Assembly (NCBI GenBank): GCA_030612835.1
Contig: JAUWND010000009.1
Location: 1-33,451, forward strand
Source: Candidatus Methanophagales archaeon
GTDB lineage: Archaea; Halobacteriota; Syntropharchaeia; Alkanophagales; Methanospirareceae
Reading direction: 5' to 3'
Length of the DNA stretch: 33,451 nucleotides
The notes beneath the pieces are model-generated. The model was not told the origin of the DNA and did no database searches. It saw only the letters and a list, made by a program, of their open reading frames with translations. The position numbers and the translations under genes are program-made. Shown in pieces: positions 25,128-32,386 of the stretch (its first letter is position 1; every line of letters starts with the position of its first letter).

Positions 25128-25364
25128 CATGCCCTTGTTGTAAAGTAGCGACATTGCATACGCCAACATACAAAATGCAAGGAAGACAAGCGCTAAGAAG
25201 ATACCGGCGTAAAAGCCTACACTCTCCACGTCTACCCCGGGGCAATTCGTCTTTACGGATTCTATCGCTTTCGGATCATTAGGCTCCAAAGACATCATGA
25301 GCCTCATTGTACCCGCGGGGCATTTAAAAAAACATTTCAGTGCACCAAAGAATTTACTTCCCAT
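25116..25364 (-). CDS. Small single-helix protein, unknown function
   Basis: It has 82 residues: a Cys-containing N-terminal part (KCFFKCPAGTMRLMMSLEPN), an acidic middle and one C-terminal helix (YAGIFLALVFLAFCMLAYAM). The ATG has a strong GAGGTGGAGG site. On the minus strand a TATA-like CTTTATAAGG near 25453-25463 would place the transcript start before a short 18-codon frame (MKMTSPKEIKEVEEGNGK) that overlaps its start. It converges on family member 2. It may be a partner of the nearby membrane proteins, but this rests only on position. Confidence 0.65.
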   Translation of the reverse strand: MGSKFFGALKCFFKCPAGTMRLMMSLEPNDPKAIESVKTNCPGVDVESVGFYAGIFLALVFLAFCMLAYAMSLLYNKGMLVI

Positions 25365-25471
25365 TCCCTTCCTCCACCTCTTTTATCTCTTTTGGGGACG
25401 TCATCTTCATCTCCTTTTCATCTCGATAGTAACGCTGTCTTCATATACACAACTTATACCTTATAAAGGTT

Positions 25472-25694
25472 TCGATATTTGTCGCTTGGCTTTGGGAGAG
25501 TATGTGTTCGGGTATAGCTCTTTTCATAATGGGCTGGTCTATCTTTGCGTACATATATTTAATGAGCAGGGGACTGAAGGGCTGGTTAAGATTGTGCAAG
25601 ATTTACCAGTGGATTATGGTTAACGAAATATCTGATGGAAATGCACCGGGATTATCTATTGGTAGTTGGAAAGGAGAGCAGCAGGTGTAACTAA
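25472..25694 (+). pseudogene. Broken copy of the TM-repeat membrane protein family
   Basis: One frame reads SIFVAWLWESMCSGIALFIM then GWSIFAYIYLMSRGLKGWLR, LCKIYQ, matching the end of the first helix, the second helix and the following loop of the family's first half. A second frame then reads LTKYLMEMHRDYLLVVGKE, matching the segment after the fourth helix (LKKMHDNYMLITEDMPE in member 1). The first helix, the third and fourth helices and the whole second half are gone, and the two blocks are out of frame. It is the remains of a first-half unit. Confidence 0.85.
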
Positions 25695-25737
25695 TAAGCC
25701 TTTTGTCAAGAAAGCATAAAATCCAACTAAAATTAAT

Positions 25738-25833
25738 TATTGACACAGATTAACACAGATTAACGCAGAAGAAATTAAATCCGTGTAAATCTGTGTAAAT
25801 CTGCGTCTTAAATAGGTAGAAGTTATACTTTAT
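25738..25833 (+). repeat. Dispersed hairpin element A, copy 2
   Basis: It starts TATTGACACAGATTAACACA and GATTAACGCAG, runs through a short AGAAATTAA loop, then ATCCGTGTAAATCTGTGTAA, ATCTGCGTC, and ends with the tail TTAAATAGGTAGAAGTTATA, CTTTAT. The two arms are imperfect inverted repeats. It matches 12079-12167 (other strand) along its whole length. It lies upstream of the RAM-domain gene. Confidence 0.78.
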
Positions 25834-25890
25834 CTACTAAAATATATAATTACCAATCTACAAATATATTGAATAAGTGGAGGTGATAAG

Positions 25891-26118
25891 ATGGTAAAGG
25901 TATTTGCTCTGGTAAATGCAGAGGTTGGTAAAGCAAGAGAGGTACTGAACGTGCTCGAAAAGACCGGATTGGAAGTGTGCCCCCTGTTTGGCGAGTATGA
26001 TTACATAGTGATAGCTGAAACCGAGGATCTAAAAACCGCTACTGCCACTATACTTGATAAGATTCAGGCCGTCAAGGGAGTTACCAGAACAAGGACATTG
26101 GTTGGCGCAGAGATATAG
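25891..26118 (+). CDS. Stand-alone Lrp/AsnC ligand-binding (RAM) domain protein
   Basis: The 75 residues cover one alpha-beta RAM domain: VKVFALVNAEVGKAREVLNV, then CPLFGEYDYIVIAETEDLKT, and VKGVTRTRTLVGAEI. No DNA-binding domain is present. Such single-domain proteins bind small molecules, often amino acids, and can modify full-length Lrp-type regulators. The ATG has a GGAGGTGAT site, and an AT-rich TATA-like AAATATATAAT lies about 50 bases up. A rho-independent-type hairpin follows. Confidence 0.87.
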   Translation: MVKVFALVNAEVGKAREVLNVLEKTGLEVCPLFGEYDYIVIAETEDLKTATATILDKIQAVKGVTRTRTLVGAEI

Positions 26119-26137
26119 CGTAAAACCTGAAACTTTG

Positions 26138-26173
26138 AATAGGGGTCTTTCATGCCCCTATTAATATTTTTTT
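26138..26173 (+). terminator. Hairpin terminator after RAM-domain gene
   Basis: AATAGGGG at 26138-26145 pairs perfectly with CCCCTATT at 26155-26162 around a nine-base loop, followed by a run of T. Confidence 0.65.
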
Positions 26174-26251
26174 GATTTATATTGGCTTACTTCATAGTTA
26201 CATATATCCATAAAATAGAAGAATAAAAGAAGAAGAGGTGATAAAGGAGAG

Positions 26252-26644
26252 ATGAAAGTTAAGGAGATAATGAGCTTTCCAGCCATCACAGAAGATGAAG
26301 ATGCTTCGGTAGCTGTAATATTGAAGCACATGGAACTGTCGCGAATAGGGGGTGTAGTGATAACAAAAGAAGGTAAACCCGTAGGGATAACCGTTGACTA
26401 TGACATAGCGGCAAAAGTGATACTGAAGGATAGAAGTCCAGATGAGGTAAAAGCGAAGGAAATTATGTCATCATCTTTGATTACCGTAGGGTCAGATGCA
26501 TCGGTGGAGGAAGCATGCGGACTCATGGCAAGGAAGGGCATAAGAAGGCTACCTGTGATTGAGGATGGTGAACTCGTGGGTATTATAAGTATTAGAAATA
26601 TATTGACAGGAGAGTCCGTGCATGTGAGAAAATATCTATTTTGA
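26252..26644 (+). CDS. Two-CBS-domain protein, tandem copy 1
   Basis: It has 130 residues and two CBS motifs (about 1-60 and 67-125), for example VKEIMSFPAITEDEDASVAV, GVVITKEGKPVGITVDYDIA and AKEIMSSSLITVGSDASVEE, RRLPVIEDGELVGIISIRNI. CBS pairs bind adenine nucleotides or related ligands and usually regulate a partner. It is close to the next gene at 26732 in length and sequence, ending in the same HVRKYLF tail. AAGGAGAG stands just before the ATG. Its partner is unknown; nearby antiporter subunits are a possibility. Confidence 0.93.
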   Translation: MKVKEIMSFPAITEDEDASVAVILKHMELSRIGGVVITKEGKPVGITVDYDIAAKVILKDRSPDEVKAKEIMSSSLITVGSDASVEEACGLMARKGIRRLPVIEDGELVGIISIRNILTGESVHVRKYLF

Positions 26645-26731
26645 GTATCTGCGCGATGAAAAAAGCGAAAAAAAATATAAACTAGTATATTAAAGATATA
26701 TGTGTAGTAAAGAGGAAGGTGAAAGAAGAAA

Positions 26732-27142
26732 ATGGCAGCGGAATTAATATTAGAAGCTAGAGATGTAATGACATATCCTGCTATCACTGAAGAAGGAGAT
26801 GCATCGGTCGCTAAAATATTGAAAATCATGAAAATGTCGGGAATAGGCAGTGTGGTCATAACAGAAGAAAATAAACCCGTAGGAATTGTTACTGACCGTG
26901 ACCTAGTGATGAAAGTTATAATGAAGGATAGAGACCCGAGTAAGCTAAAAGTGAAAGAGATAATGTCCTCCCCCTTGATGACCATTGAGGCAGATGCATC
27001 CCTTAGGCGTGCATGCAAGCTCATGGTTGAGAAGGGCATAAGAAGACTGCTTGTGATTGATGATGATGAACTTGTGGGCGTTGTAAGTATTAGGAATATA
27101 GTGACAAGAGAGCCACAGCATGTAAGAAAATATTTATTTTGA
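26732..27142 (+). CDS. Two-CBS-domain protein, tandem copy 2
   Basis: The protein has 136 residues and the same layout as copy 1: ARDVMTYPAITEEGDASVAK, GSVVITEENKPVGIVTDRDL and VKEIMSSPLMTIEADASLRR, RRLLVIDDDELVGVVSIRNI, ending QHVRKYLF. The second half is closest to copy 1. It has six extra residues at the N-terminus. A GAGGAAGGTGAAAG purine stretch precedes the ATG. A TATA-like AAAAATATAAACTAG lies about 55 bases upstream, so it probably has its own promoter. It arose by tandem duplication with copy 1. Confidence 0.93.
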   Translation: MAAELILEARDVMTYPAITEEGDASVAKILKIMKMSGIGSVVITEENKPVGIVTDRDLVMKVIMKDRDPSKLKVKEIMSSPLMTIEADASLRRACKLMVEKGIRRLLVIDDDELVGVVSIRNIVTREPQHVRKYLF

Positions 27143-27246
27143 TTTAATGAATTTAGCAATTGTTTAGGCTAAATCATCCGGCAAAAAAACAAAAGATATT
27201 AGCATACGTAAATCTCTAAGGTAGATAAGGAGGTGATGAAAAAAAG

Positions 27247-27492
27247 ATGTTGTTCATAACGTGCGTAAAGGTGAATTCAGGCATGGTAGAGGAAGCGAGA
27301 AAATTCGGTGACAAGATAGTTAAAGAGCCGCCTAAAGGCGTCAAGTTCCTGCAAGTGTATCACACACTGGGCAGGTATGATGCGATATGGATTTACGAGG
27401 CGGAAGATGCAAAAGTGATTGAAGAGTTCCTTCACGATAGCCGGACTGTCGCAACAACCGAAACTTGGGTTGCATTTGCTAGGGAGATGTAG
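27247..27492 (+). CDS. DUF3303/GYD-like small ligand-binding domain protein
   Basis: This 81-residue alpha-beta protein has PPKGVKFLQVYHTLGRYDAI followed by WIYEAEDAKVIEEFL and TETWVAF, the pattern of DUF3303/GYD domains, which share the fold of RAM domains (dimeric alpha-beta barrel). No catalytic residues can be named. It has a strong GGAGGTGAT site. It belongs with the RAM-domain and CBS genes as a run of small, separately promoted sensor-type genes. Confidence 0.72.
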   Translation: MLFITCVKVNSGMVEEARKFGDKIVKEPPKGVKFLQVYHTLGRYDAIWIYEAEDAKVIEEFLHDSRTVATTETWVAFAREM

Positions 27493-27540
27493 GTAAGGGA
27501 TCTGTTGTCTATCCTCCATTCCCCTCTTTTTATTTTTTAT

Positions 27541-27566
27541 TAAATAGGTAGAAGTTATACTTTATA
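27541..27566 (+). repeat. Tail fragment of repeat A carrying a TATA box
   Basis: TAAATAGGTAGAAGTTATAC, TTTATA is identical to the last 26 bases of element A at 25808-25833 apart from the final base. It ends in TTATACTTTATATACC, which has a TATA box 20-25 bases before the ATG of the next gene. Confidence 0.65.
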
Positions 27567-27585
27567 TACCATATATATATATCAA

Positions 27586-28011
27586 ATGCTGAGGGATATG
27601 AAATCAATAAAAATTGATAAAGATATGGATTTTGAACAAAAATTGTTATTGTGCCTTTACTGGACAAACAGAAAGGCTGTAAGAACTGAAGGTTGTGCAC
27701 CTTTTTTGATTAAGAAGATCGTTACAAGCGATGCAACGTATGCCCCAGAGCCCGGAAAATTCCTCAGATTATCAAATGACATTTTAAAAAATATTGAAAA
27801 GAACATGGAAGTTGGAAAAACAGTTGAATTCAAAATAAAGATAGGAGATGAGAACTTAGACATCTCTTTCCAAAACAATGTTTTTTCGGTCTCCACAAAA
27901 AGAAATAAAGAAATTGAAGAGGAAATAGTTGAAAAATTAAAGGAAGAGATAGAAAGGGAAAAGCAAAACATCTGCTCATCGTTTCCTCAACGGGTTGTAA
28001 TCGATATTTAA
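27586..28011 (+). CDS. Lys/Glu-rich soluble protein, unknown function
   Basis: It has 141 residues. The centre is alpha/beta-like (FLIKKIVTSDATYAPEPGKF, VEFKIKIGDENLDISFQNN), followed by a highly charged helix (NKEIEEEIVEKLKEEIEREK) and CSSFPQRVVIDI. No helix is membrane-type. An internal ATG at 27598 has GAGGG before it and a short leader from the TATA box, so the protein may be four residues shorter. Its AT-rich, lysine-rich codon use differs from its neighbours, which suggests a different history. I recognise no family. Confidence 0.6.
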   Translation: MLRDMKSIKIDKDMDFEQKLLLCLYWTNRKAVRTEGCAPFLIKKIVTSDATYAPEPGKFLRLSNDILKNIEKNMEVGKTVEFKIKIGDENLDISFQNNVFSVSTKRNKEIEEEIVEKLKEEIEREKQNICSSFPQRVVIDI

Positions 28012-28066
28012 TTTAAAGCTCTCTCGTAAGTCAAGTTATGGAGTTGTTCTCAACGGCATCTGCTCT

Positions 28067-28468
28067 TCATTTGACTCTCGCTCTCAGTATGTCACTTGCA
28101 GACAATATCCCTACGGGAACATCATAACTTCGGCCTGGTGCCTTATGAAGTATCAATAACCTGTGGATGTTCAAATCCCTCATAATATCTGCAGCTTTCT
28201 TTATCGTCATTTCCGGGTCCATTGTCCTCACAAAGGTAGACATGACCTCTTCTGCCGTTAATTTGTCCCAATCTTTGTCAAAAACTTTGATGAGGTCAAT
28301 CTCTGATATAACCCCTACCGCTTCGTTGTCTGGCGCAGTTACTACAATACCAGATATATCTTCTTTTACCACGAGCTTGGCACTTTCACTTACAGGTGTG
28401 TCAAACGGGACAGTAACAACTCCACGCGTCATTACATCTCTTACCCGCTTCTCTTTTGAGAAATCCAT
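28067..28468 (-). CDS. Two-CBS-domain protein, diverged copy 3
   Basis: The protein has 133 residues and two CBS motifs: VRDVMTRGVVTVPFDTPVSE, GIVVTAPDNEAVGVISEIDL and AEEVMSTFVRTMDPEMTIKK, HRLLILHKAPGRSYDVPVGI. It is on the opposite strand from the other two CBS genes and is more divergent. A GTG three codons further up is in frame, but the AAAAAAGGTGATAAAA site suits the ATG. It lies directly downstream of the antiporter operon (80 bases), so it might regulate or follow that operon. Confidence 0.9.
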   Translation of the reverse strand: MDFSKEKRVRDVMTRGVVTVPFDTPVSESAKLVVKEDISGIVVTAPDNEAVGVISEIDLIKVFDKDWDKLTAEEVMSTFVRTMDPEMTIKKAADIMRDLNIHRLLILHKAPGRSYDVPVGILSASDILRARVK

Positions 28469-28548
28469 TTTTATCACCTTTTTTGCTTTTACTTATTTCG
28501 AAGAAGCTCAATATGTGATCGAAAATCCTAAATCATAAGCACCTAATT

Positions 28549-28971
28549 TCATGGTGCAAGCCACCTACCCATAAACATAGCCAACAGATATAAAGCGATG
28601 AAGACTAAAATCAGCAGCAGTGCAGTTCCTATGTTCAATCTCACCATAGGTTCTCTCTGAGGCTGCATCTTATGTATCTCTTCCAGATCTCGTTCATATT
28701 CCGCAGCCTTTTCCGGTGTAATACTCGGTTGCTCTACCTTCAGCTTCACCTCTTTACCTTTTATTCTCAGCGCGGCCACGGGATTCGTACTGATCCAGAC
28801 GAAAAAAGCGGCTAGTTTCATTACATGAAAATCAATATATCGCGCAAATGTCATCAGCGGTCCTTCGCATAACCGTATGAGCCATTGTCCAGGCGGTGTT
28901 TTAAATATCGCCATCCATATTAGCCAAAACGCAACGAAAGCAAACATCAGCGGTTCATCTATTAGGATCAT
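28549..28971 (-). CDS. Detached C-terminal tail of antiporter subunit
   Basis: It has 140 residues: one or two N-terminal helices, then GQWLIRLCEGPLMTFARYID, FVWISTNPVAALR, a charged linker, and a last helix ending ALYLLAMFMGRWLAP. The same series forms the C-terminal part of the 628-residue protein at 20376 (GIIWFCEKPLTAFANAM, AVWFSRNPAAA, then IYLIVMFIHGWLAP). Here it is a separate gene, three bases after the core subunit at 28975. This suggests the tail docks on a core either as a fused domain or as its own subunit. Confidence 0.85.
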   Translation of the reverse strand: MILIDEPLMFAFVAFWLIWMAIFKTPPGQWLIRLCEGPLMTFARYIDFHVMKLAAFFVWISTNPVAALRIKGKEVKLKVEQPSITPEKAAEYERDLEEIHKMQPQREPMVRLNIGTALLLILVFIALYLLAMFMGRWLAP

Positions 28972-28974
28972 TTC

Positions 28975-30480
28975 TTACGGATGCATACCCCCTCCTATAT
29001 TTAAACTAGTCATCGCTGTTTCCACAAGGTCTGACATATAAAACAGGTCGGGATAAAAGTAGAATATGATAGAACAAGTGGCTGTTATTACTATGGGCAC
29101 GAGCATAAATAACGGTGCTTCCTTTAGTTTGCTTCCGCCTTCGGGCTTCTTGAAGAATGCAATATATATAATCGGGAAGAAATACATCACGTCTAGTATA
29201 GCAGCTATTAAAAGGATATAAGGGAAATACGAAATTGCTCCGCCTGCTTCTTCACAGCCATGAACAAGGAGATGATGCGATAGATAACCCGCAGTCGGCG
29301 GGAGTGCACACATACCGAGCGCGCCGATAGTGAATGTGATCAACGTCACGGGCATTACTCTACCTATGCCCGCCATATCGCTTATGTTCCTCTTACCTGA
29401 TGCCACCATTATCGCGCCCGCACACATGAACAGCGTTATCTTCATGAACGCATGGAAAGGAATATGTATCATCGCACCTTCTATACCCTCCGGAGTTAAT
29501 AACGCGACACCAAAGATAACCAGCGATAGCTGGTTTATTGTGGAGTATGCAAGCCTTTTCTTCAGATTGTCTTGTGCGAGAGCAAACAAATTAGCAACAA
29601 TTATCGTGAAAATAGCGATAGAAATAAGTACTAATCCAAGTCCAAGTGCGTGCATCAAATCCACGCCAAATATGTAACATACGACTCGGATAATACCAAA
29701 TACACCCGCCTTCACCACCGCCACGGCATGTAACAGTGCACTCACGGGCGTTGGTGCAGCCATTGCAGTAGGCAGCCACGAGTGAAAAGGCATCCACGCC
29801 GCTTTCATGAACCCCAGGAGGAATAACATGAATAGTACCACCAGAACCGCTCGCGATGCTTCAGCCGCGAGGTTTGGTATTCCGCCGTTCACAAAATCCG
29901 TCGTTCCCGAGATGTGATAGGTTATAATCAGGGCGGCTAAGAAGAATACGCCCGAGGTAAGCAAATAGGCAAGATATTTACGGCCTGCAAATAGCGCTTC
30001 CGGTGTCTGGTCATGTGCCACCAACGGATACGTTGAGACAGTCAATATCTCGTAAAATACGAACATCGTGAGCAGATTCCCGGATAGTGCTATTCCTACT
30101 GCACCGAAGATCGCCCATGCGAAACAGAAATAATAACGTGTTTGCGCATGCTCGTGCAGCGACCTCATGTAGCCTATGGAATATGAAGATACCAAAATCC
30201 ACAAGAATGAGGAAGTAATGGCGAAGACAAGCCCAAAAGCATCTACGCTGAACCCGAATTCGACATTTGGGAATGCTGTGAAGAACGTACATGTAATTAT
30301 ATTTCCGTCTAGTATAACCGGTACCATGGAGATGACAATCAAGAACTGTATTATGCCCGCGAGCATCGTCCAACCTTCTCTTATGTTCGGCCACTTGCCA
30401 AATAGAACTATAAGTATAGATGCAATTGCCGGGCATAAAATCGCTATCACAGGGGTTAAAGATTCCACTTCCGCTATCAT
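28975..30480 (-). CDS. Proton-conducting antiporter subunit, NuoL/MrpA-like core
   Basis: This 501-residue membrane protein has about 14 helices. The core Glu is present (NLLTMFVFYEILTV) and so is the core Lys (GFMKAAWMPFHSWLPTA). The following helix reads VSALLHAVAVVKAGVFGIIR, with both a His and a Lys, which resembles NuoL/MrpA. It begins with an ATGA overlap with the upstream core gene. Known relatives carry protons or sodium in complex I, Mrp antiporters or membrane hydrogenases. No hydrogenase or quinone module is in this window. Confidence 0.9.
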   Translation of the reverse strand: MIAEVESLTPVIAILCPAIASILIVLFGKWPNIREGWTMLAGIIQFLIVISMVPVILDGNIITCTFFTAFPNVEFGFSVDAFGLVFAITSSFLWILVSSYSIGYMRSLHEHAQTRYYFCFAWAIFGAVGIALSGNLLTMFVFYEILTVSTYPLVAHDQTPEALFAGRKYLAYLLTSGVFFLAALIITYHISGTTDFVNGGIPNLAAEASRAVLVVLFMLFLLGFMKAAWMPFHSWLPTAMAAPTPVSALLHAVAVVKAGVFGIIRVVCYIFGVDLMHALGLGLVLISIAIFTIIVANLFALAQDNLKKRLAYSTINQLSLVIFGVALLTPEGIEGAMIHIPFHAFMKITLFMCAGAIMVASGKRNISDMAGIGRVMPVTLITFTIGALGMCALPPTAGYLSHHLLVHGCEEAGGAISYFPYILLIAAILDVMYFFPIIYIAFFKKPEGGSKLKEAPLFMLVPIVITATCSIIFYFYPDLFYMSDLVETAMTSLNIGGGMHP

Positions 30481-32018
30481 GATGTTGCATACTCCCCTAA
30501 ACCGAAAAGAGCATTAATCTGGTCGAAGACCGGCAGAGGCATCTCTATGAGCCAGAAGATACCGACGATAATACATAGAGCTGCGAGGATTAATACCGGT
30601 ATAAGCATACTAAGCGGTAATTCATCTCTCTTAACCGACTGCGAATGAATATCTTCTCCTTTCATGTACAATGTTTCTACCACGCGCCAGAAATAAACAA
30701 GGTTTAATAACGTACTGAATAGCAGAACCGCTACAAATACGATATATGCAGGGTGACCTGCGCTTGCAGCATCTAAACTGGCAAATATTATGTACACCTT
30801 TGAGACGAAGCCTACGCTCGGTGGCACACCAATCATAGATATTGCCGCTAATGTGAACCCAAAGCAGGTATAGGGCATCTTCCTTGCCAAACCCTTCAAA
30901 TCCGCGATGTCCCATAACTCCGCCTTGTAAATAAAAGCACCGGCAATTAAGAACAAGCAGCCTTTCATCAATGCGTGGTTAACTATATGCATCAATGCCG
31001 GATTAAGCCCGCCCCAAAGTGGCGAGTGCGTAGATGTGGAAAGCCCAACTGCAAGCATGATATAGCCCATCTGCGAAACTGAGGAATACGCCAGCATCCT
31101 TTTCAGGTTATACTGCGCTATCGCAAGGATAGACCCTACAATTATACCTATTGCCGATAACCAACAGATAAAATCGAATATGGGTACGTAACGTGTGATG
31201 AAATCGACAGTGTAAACAGAAAAGCAGATTCTTATGAATGCATAGGTGGAGACCTCGATGATTATACCGGAAAGCAATGCGCTTATTTCTGACGGTGCAA
31301 ATGAATGCGCATCCGGCAACCACACATGAAGCGGGAAAAGCGCCATCTTTATACTTAATCCCACAGTGAAGAATACAAACGCCGCTTGTACTGCCCTGTT
31401 CTCATAATAACTTGGCAATATGAGCGAGAGATCGTGCATGTTCAACGTACCCGTTATCGCGTACAGAAAACCTATCCCGAGCAAGAAGAAACAAGCGCCG
31501 ATCGCACCCAATACGAGGTAAGTGAAGCTCGCCTTCAGCGCTATCTTTCCTCGCGATGCTATTAACGCATACGCGGATAAGGACGTTATCTCGATAAATA
31601 CATACATGTTGAATATATCACCGGTCAGGGTTATACCGCACAGACCAGTAATAAGGAGTTGAAAAAGTGCGTAAAAGGAGACAATTTGATGCGGCAACTC
31701 GTGCTCTATGTTCCTCTTTGAATACGTGACACAGACCAGAGCTAAGAACAGAAGTAATACCAATACGTAAGCATTCAACGCATCTACGACATATTCTATA
31801 CCCCAGGGAGGACTCCATCCGCCGAGCCAGTATATTATGGGTCCTTCCGTAGTGACATGCTGCAGGATAAAAAGAGACATGATAAATTGAATTAAAATGG
31901 TTGCAAAGGCGATGAAACAGCAAGATTTCTTGTTCCGCCAGCCGGCAACCAAAATAGTGAGTGACGAAAGCATGGATATTACTACTACCAGTACAGGCAA
32001 ATGTTCGATACTAAGCAT
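30477..32018 (-). CDS. Proton-conducting antiporter subunit, MrpD/NuoM-like core
   Basis: The protein has 513 residues and about 14 helices. The core Glu is present (DIFNMYVFIEITSLSAYALI) and the first Lys too (SIKMALFPLHVWLPDAH). In the next helix the usual Lys is replaced by Glu (GIIIEVSTYAFIR), which is unusual for a MrpD-type core. It is the first gene of the operon. AAGGGAGG about 16 bases before the ATG is the likely ribosome site, and a minus-strand TATA box GATATATAAAG lies at 32131-32141, giving a leader of about 90 bases with a possible 22-codon ORF. Confidence 0.9.
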   Translation of the reverse strand: MLSIEHLPVLVVVISMLSSLTILVAGWRNKKSCCFIAFATILIQFIMSLFILQHVTTEGPIIYWLGGWSPPWGIEYVVDALNAYVLVLLLFLALVCVTYSKRNIEHELPHQIVSFYALFQLLITGLCGITLTGDIFNMYVFIEITSLSAYALIASRGKIALKASFTYLVLGAIGACFFLLGIGFLYAITGTLNMHDLSLILPSYYENRAVQAAFVFFTVGLSIKMALFPLHVWLPDAHSFAPSEISALLSGIIIEVSTYAFIRICFSVYTVDFITRYVPIFDFICWLSAIGIIVGSILAIAQYNLKRMLAYSSVSQMGYIMLAVGLSTSTHSPLWGGLNPALMHIVNHALMKGCLFLIAGAFIYKAELWDIADLKGLARKMPYTCFGFTLAAISMIGVPPSVGFVSKVYIIFASLDAASAGHPAYIVFVAVLLFSTLLNLVYFWRVVETLYMKGEDIHSQSVKRDELPLSMLIPVLILAALCIIVGIFWLIEMPLPVFDQINALFGLGEYATS

Positions 32019-32024
32019 AAACTT

Positions 32025-32093
32025 TTAGTTAGCCTCCCTTCCCTTCAACACCCTTAACAACCTGGTGACTTTTACTTTAAAGAGCACCTTCAT
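32025..32093 (-). CDS. Possible leader peptide before antiporter operon
   Basis: An ATG frame of 22 codons (MKVLFKVKVTRLLRVLKGRE, then AN) lies between the TATA box at 32131 and the antiporter gene. The antiporter's AAGGGAGG lies inside it, so if it is translated the two would be coupled. There is no clear ribosome site for the leader itself. The rest of the 32019-32386 gap has a 7-bp palindrome at 32161-32180, a heptad repeat and the promoter of the next gene. Confidence 0.2.
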   Translation of the reverse strand: MKVLFKVKVTRLLRVLKGREAN

Positions 32094-32130
32094 CGTAACC
32101 ATCCATTATACAAAGACATGTGTACAATAG

Positions 32131-32141
32131 GATATATAAAG
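32131..32141 (-). promoter_or_regulatory. TATA box of the antiporter operon
   Basis: On the minus strand this reads CTTTATATATC. It lies about 113 bases before the first antiporter ATG. The 7-bp palindrome ACATGCC...GGCATGT at 32161-32180 lies just upstream of it and could bind a regulator. Confidence 0.5.
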
Positions 32142-32287
32142 TTATCGGTTTTTTCCTTCTACATGCCGCCAGTGGCATGTCTTTCACCACATCTTTACCC
32201 TGCATTTCTCCCGCCTTCCACCTCTTTCCGCCCTACCCTTCACAGCAAGCGCAAGTATCCCGTTTATTAGTTGTCATGTATTAGTAG

Positions 32288-32328
32288 CCCTAAAACCTAA
32301 AACCTAAAACCTGAAACCTGAAAAAACC
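32288..32328 (+). repeat. Heptad tandem repeat (CCTAAAA)
   Basis: CCCTAAAACCTAAAACCTAA, AACCTGAAACCTGAAA is a short run of five seven-base units. It lies just before the TATA box of the family gene at 32387. Confidence 0.6.
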
Positions 32329-32334
32329 GAAATC

Positions 32335-32346
32335 TATTTATATACC
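32335..32346 (+). promoter_or_regulatory. TATA box of TM-repeat family gene 3
   Basis: CTATTTATATACC, about 45 bases before the start codon. The flanking CGAAA and the GGTGTTTCAAG/GTCTTCAAGG leaders match those of the gene at 23132. Confidence 0.6.
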
Positions 32347-32386
32347 TTTTATAGAAGAGTAATTGTAGTGGAGTCTTCAAGGAAAG

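Noticed and set aside
25355-25411. 18-codon ORF (MKMTSPKEIKEVEEGNGK) before the 82-residue gene
   Set aside because: It has an AAAGGAG site but is very short and mostly overlaps the ribosome site of the next gene. There is too little to call a gene.
26398-27159. Long open frame on the minus strand across the two CBS genes
   Set aside because: It is antisense to two clear CBS-domain genes, is Ser/Ile/Thr-rich and shows no motif. It stays open because of codon bias in the real genes.
32288-32328. Telomere-like heptad repeat suggesting a linear end
   Set aside because: Only about five units, internal to the window and within an ordinary intergenic region. Such runs are common in prokaryotic genomes.
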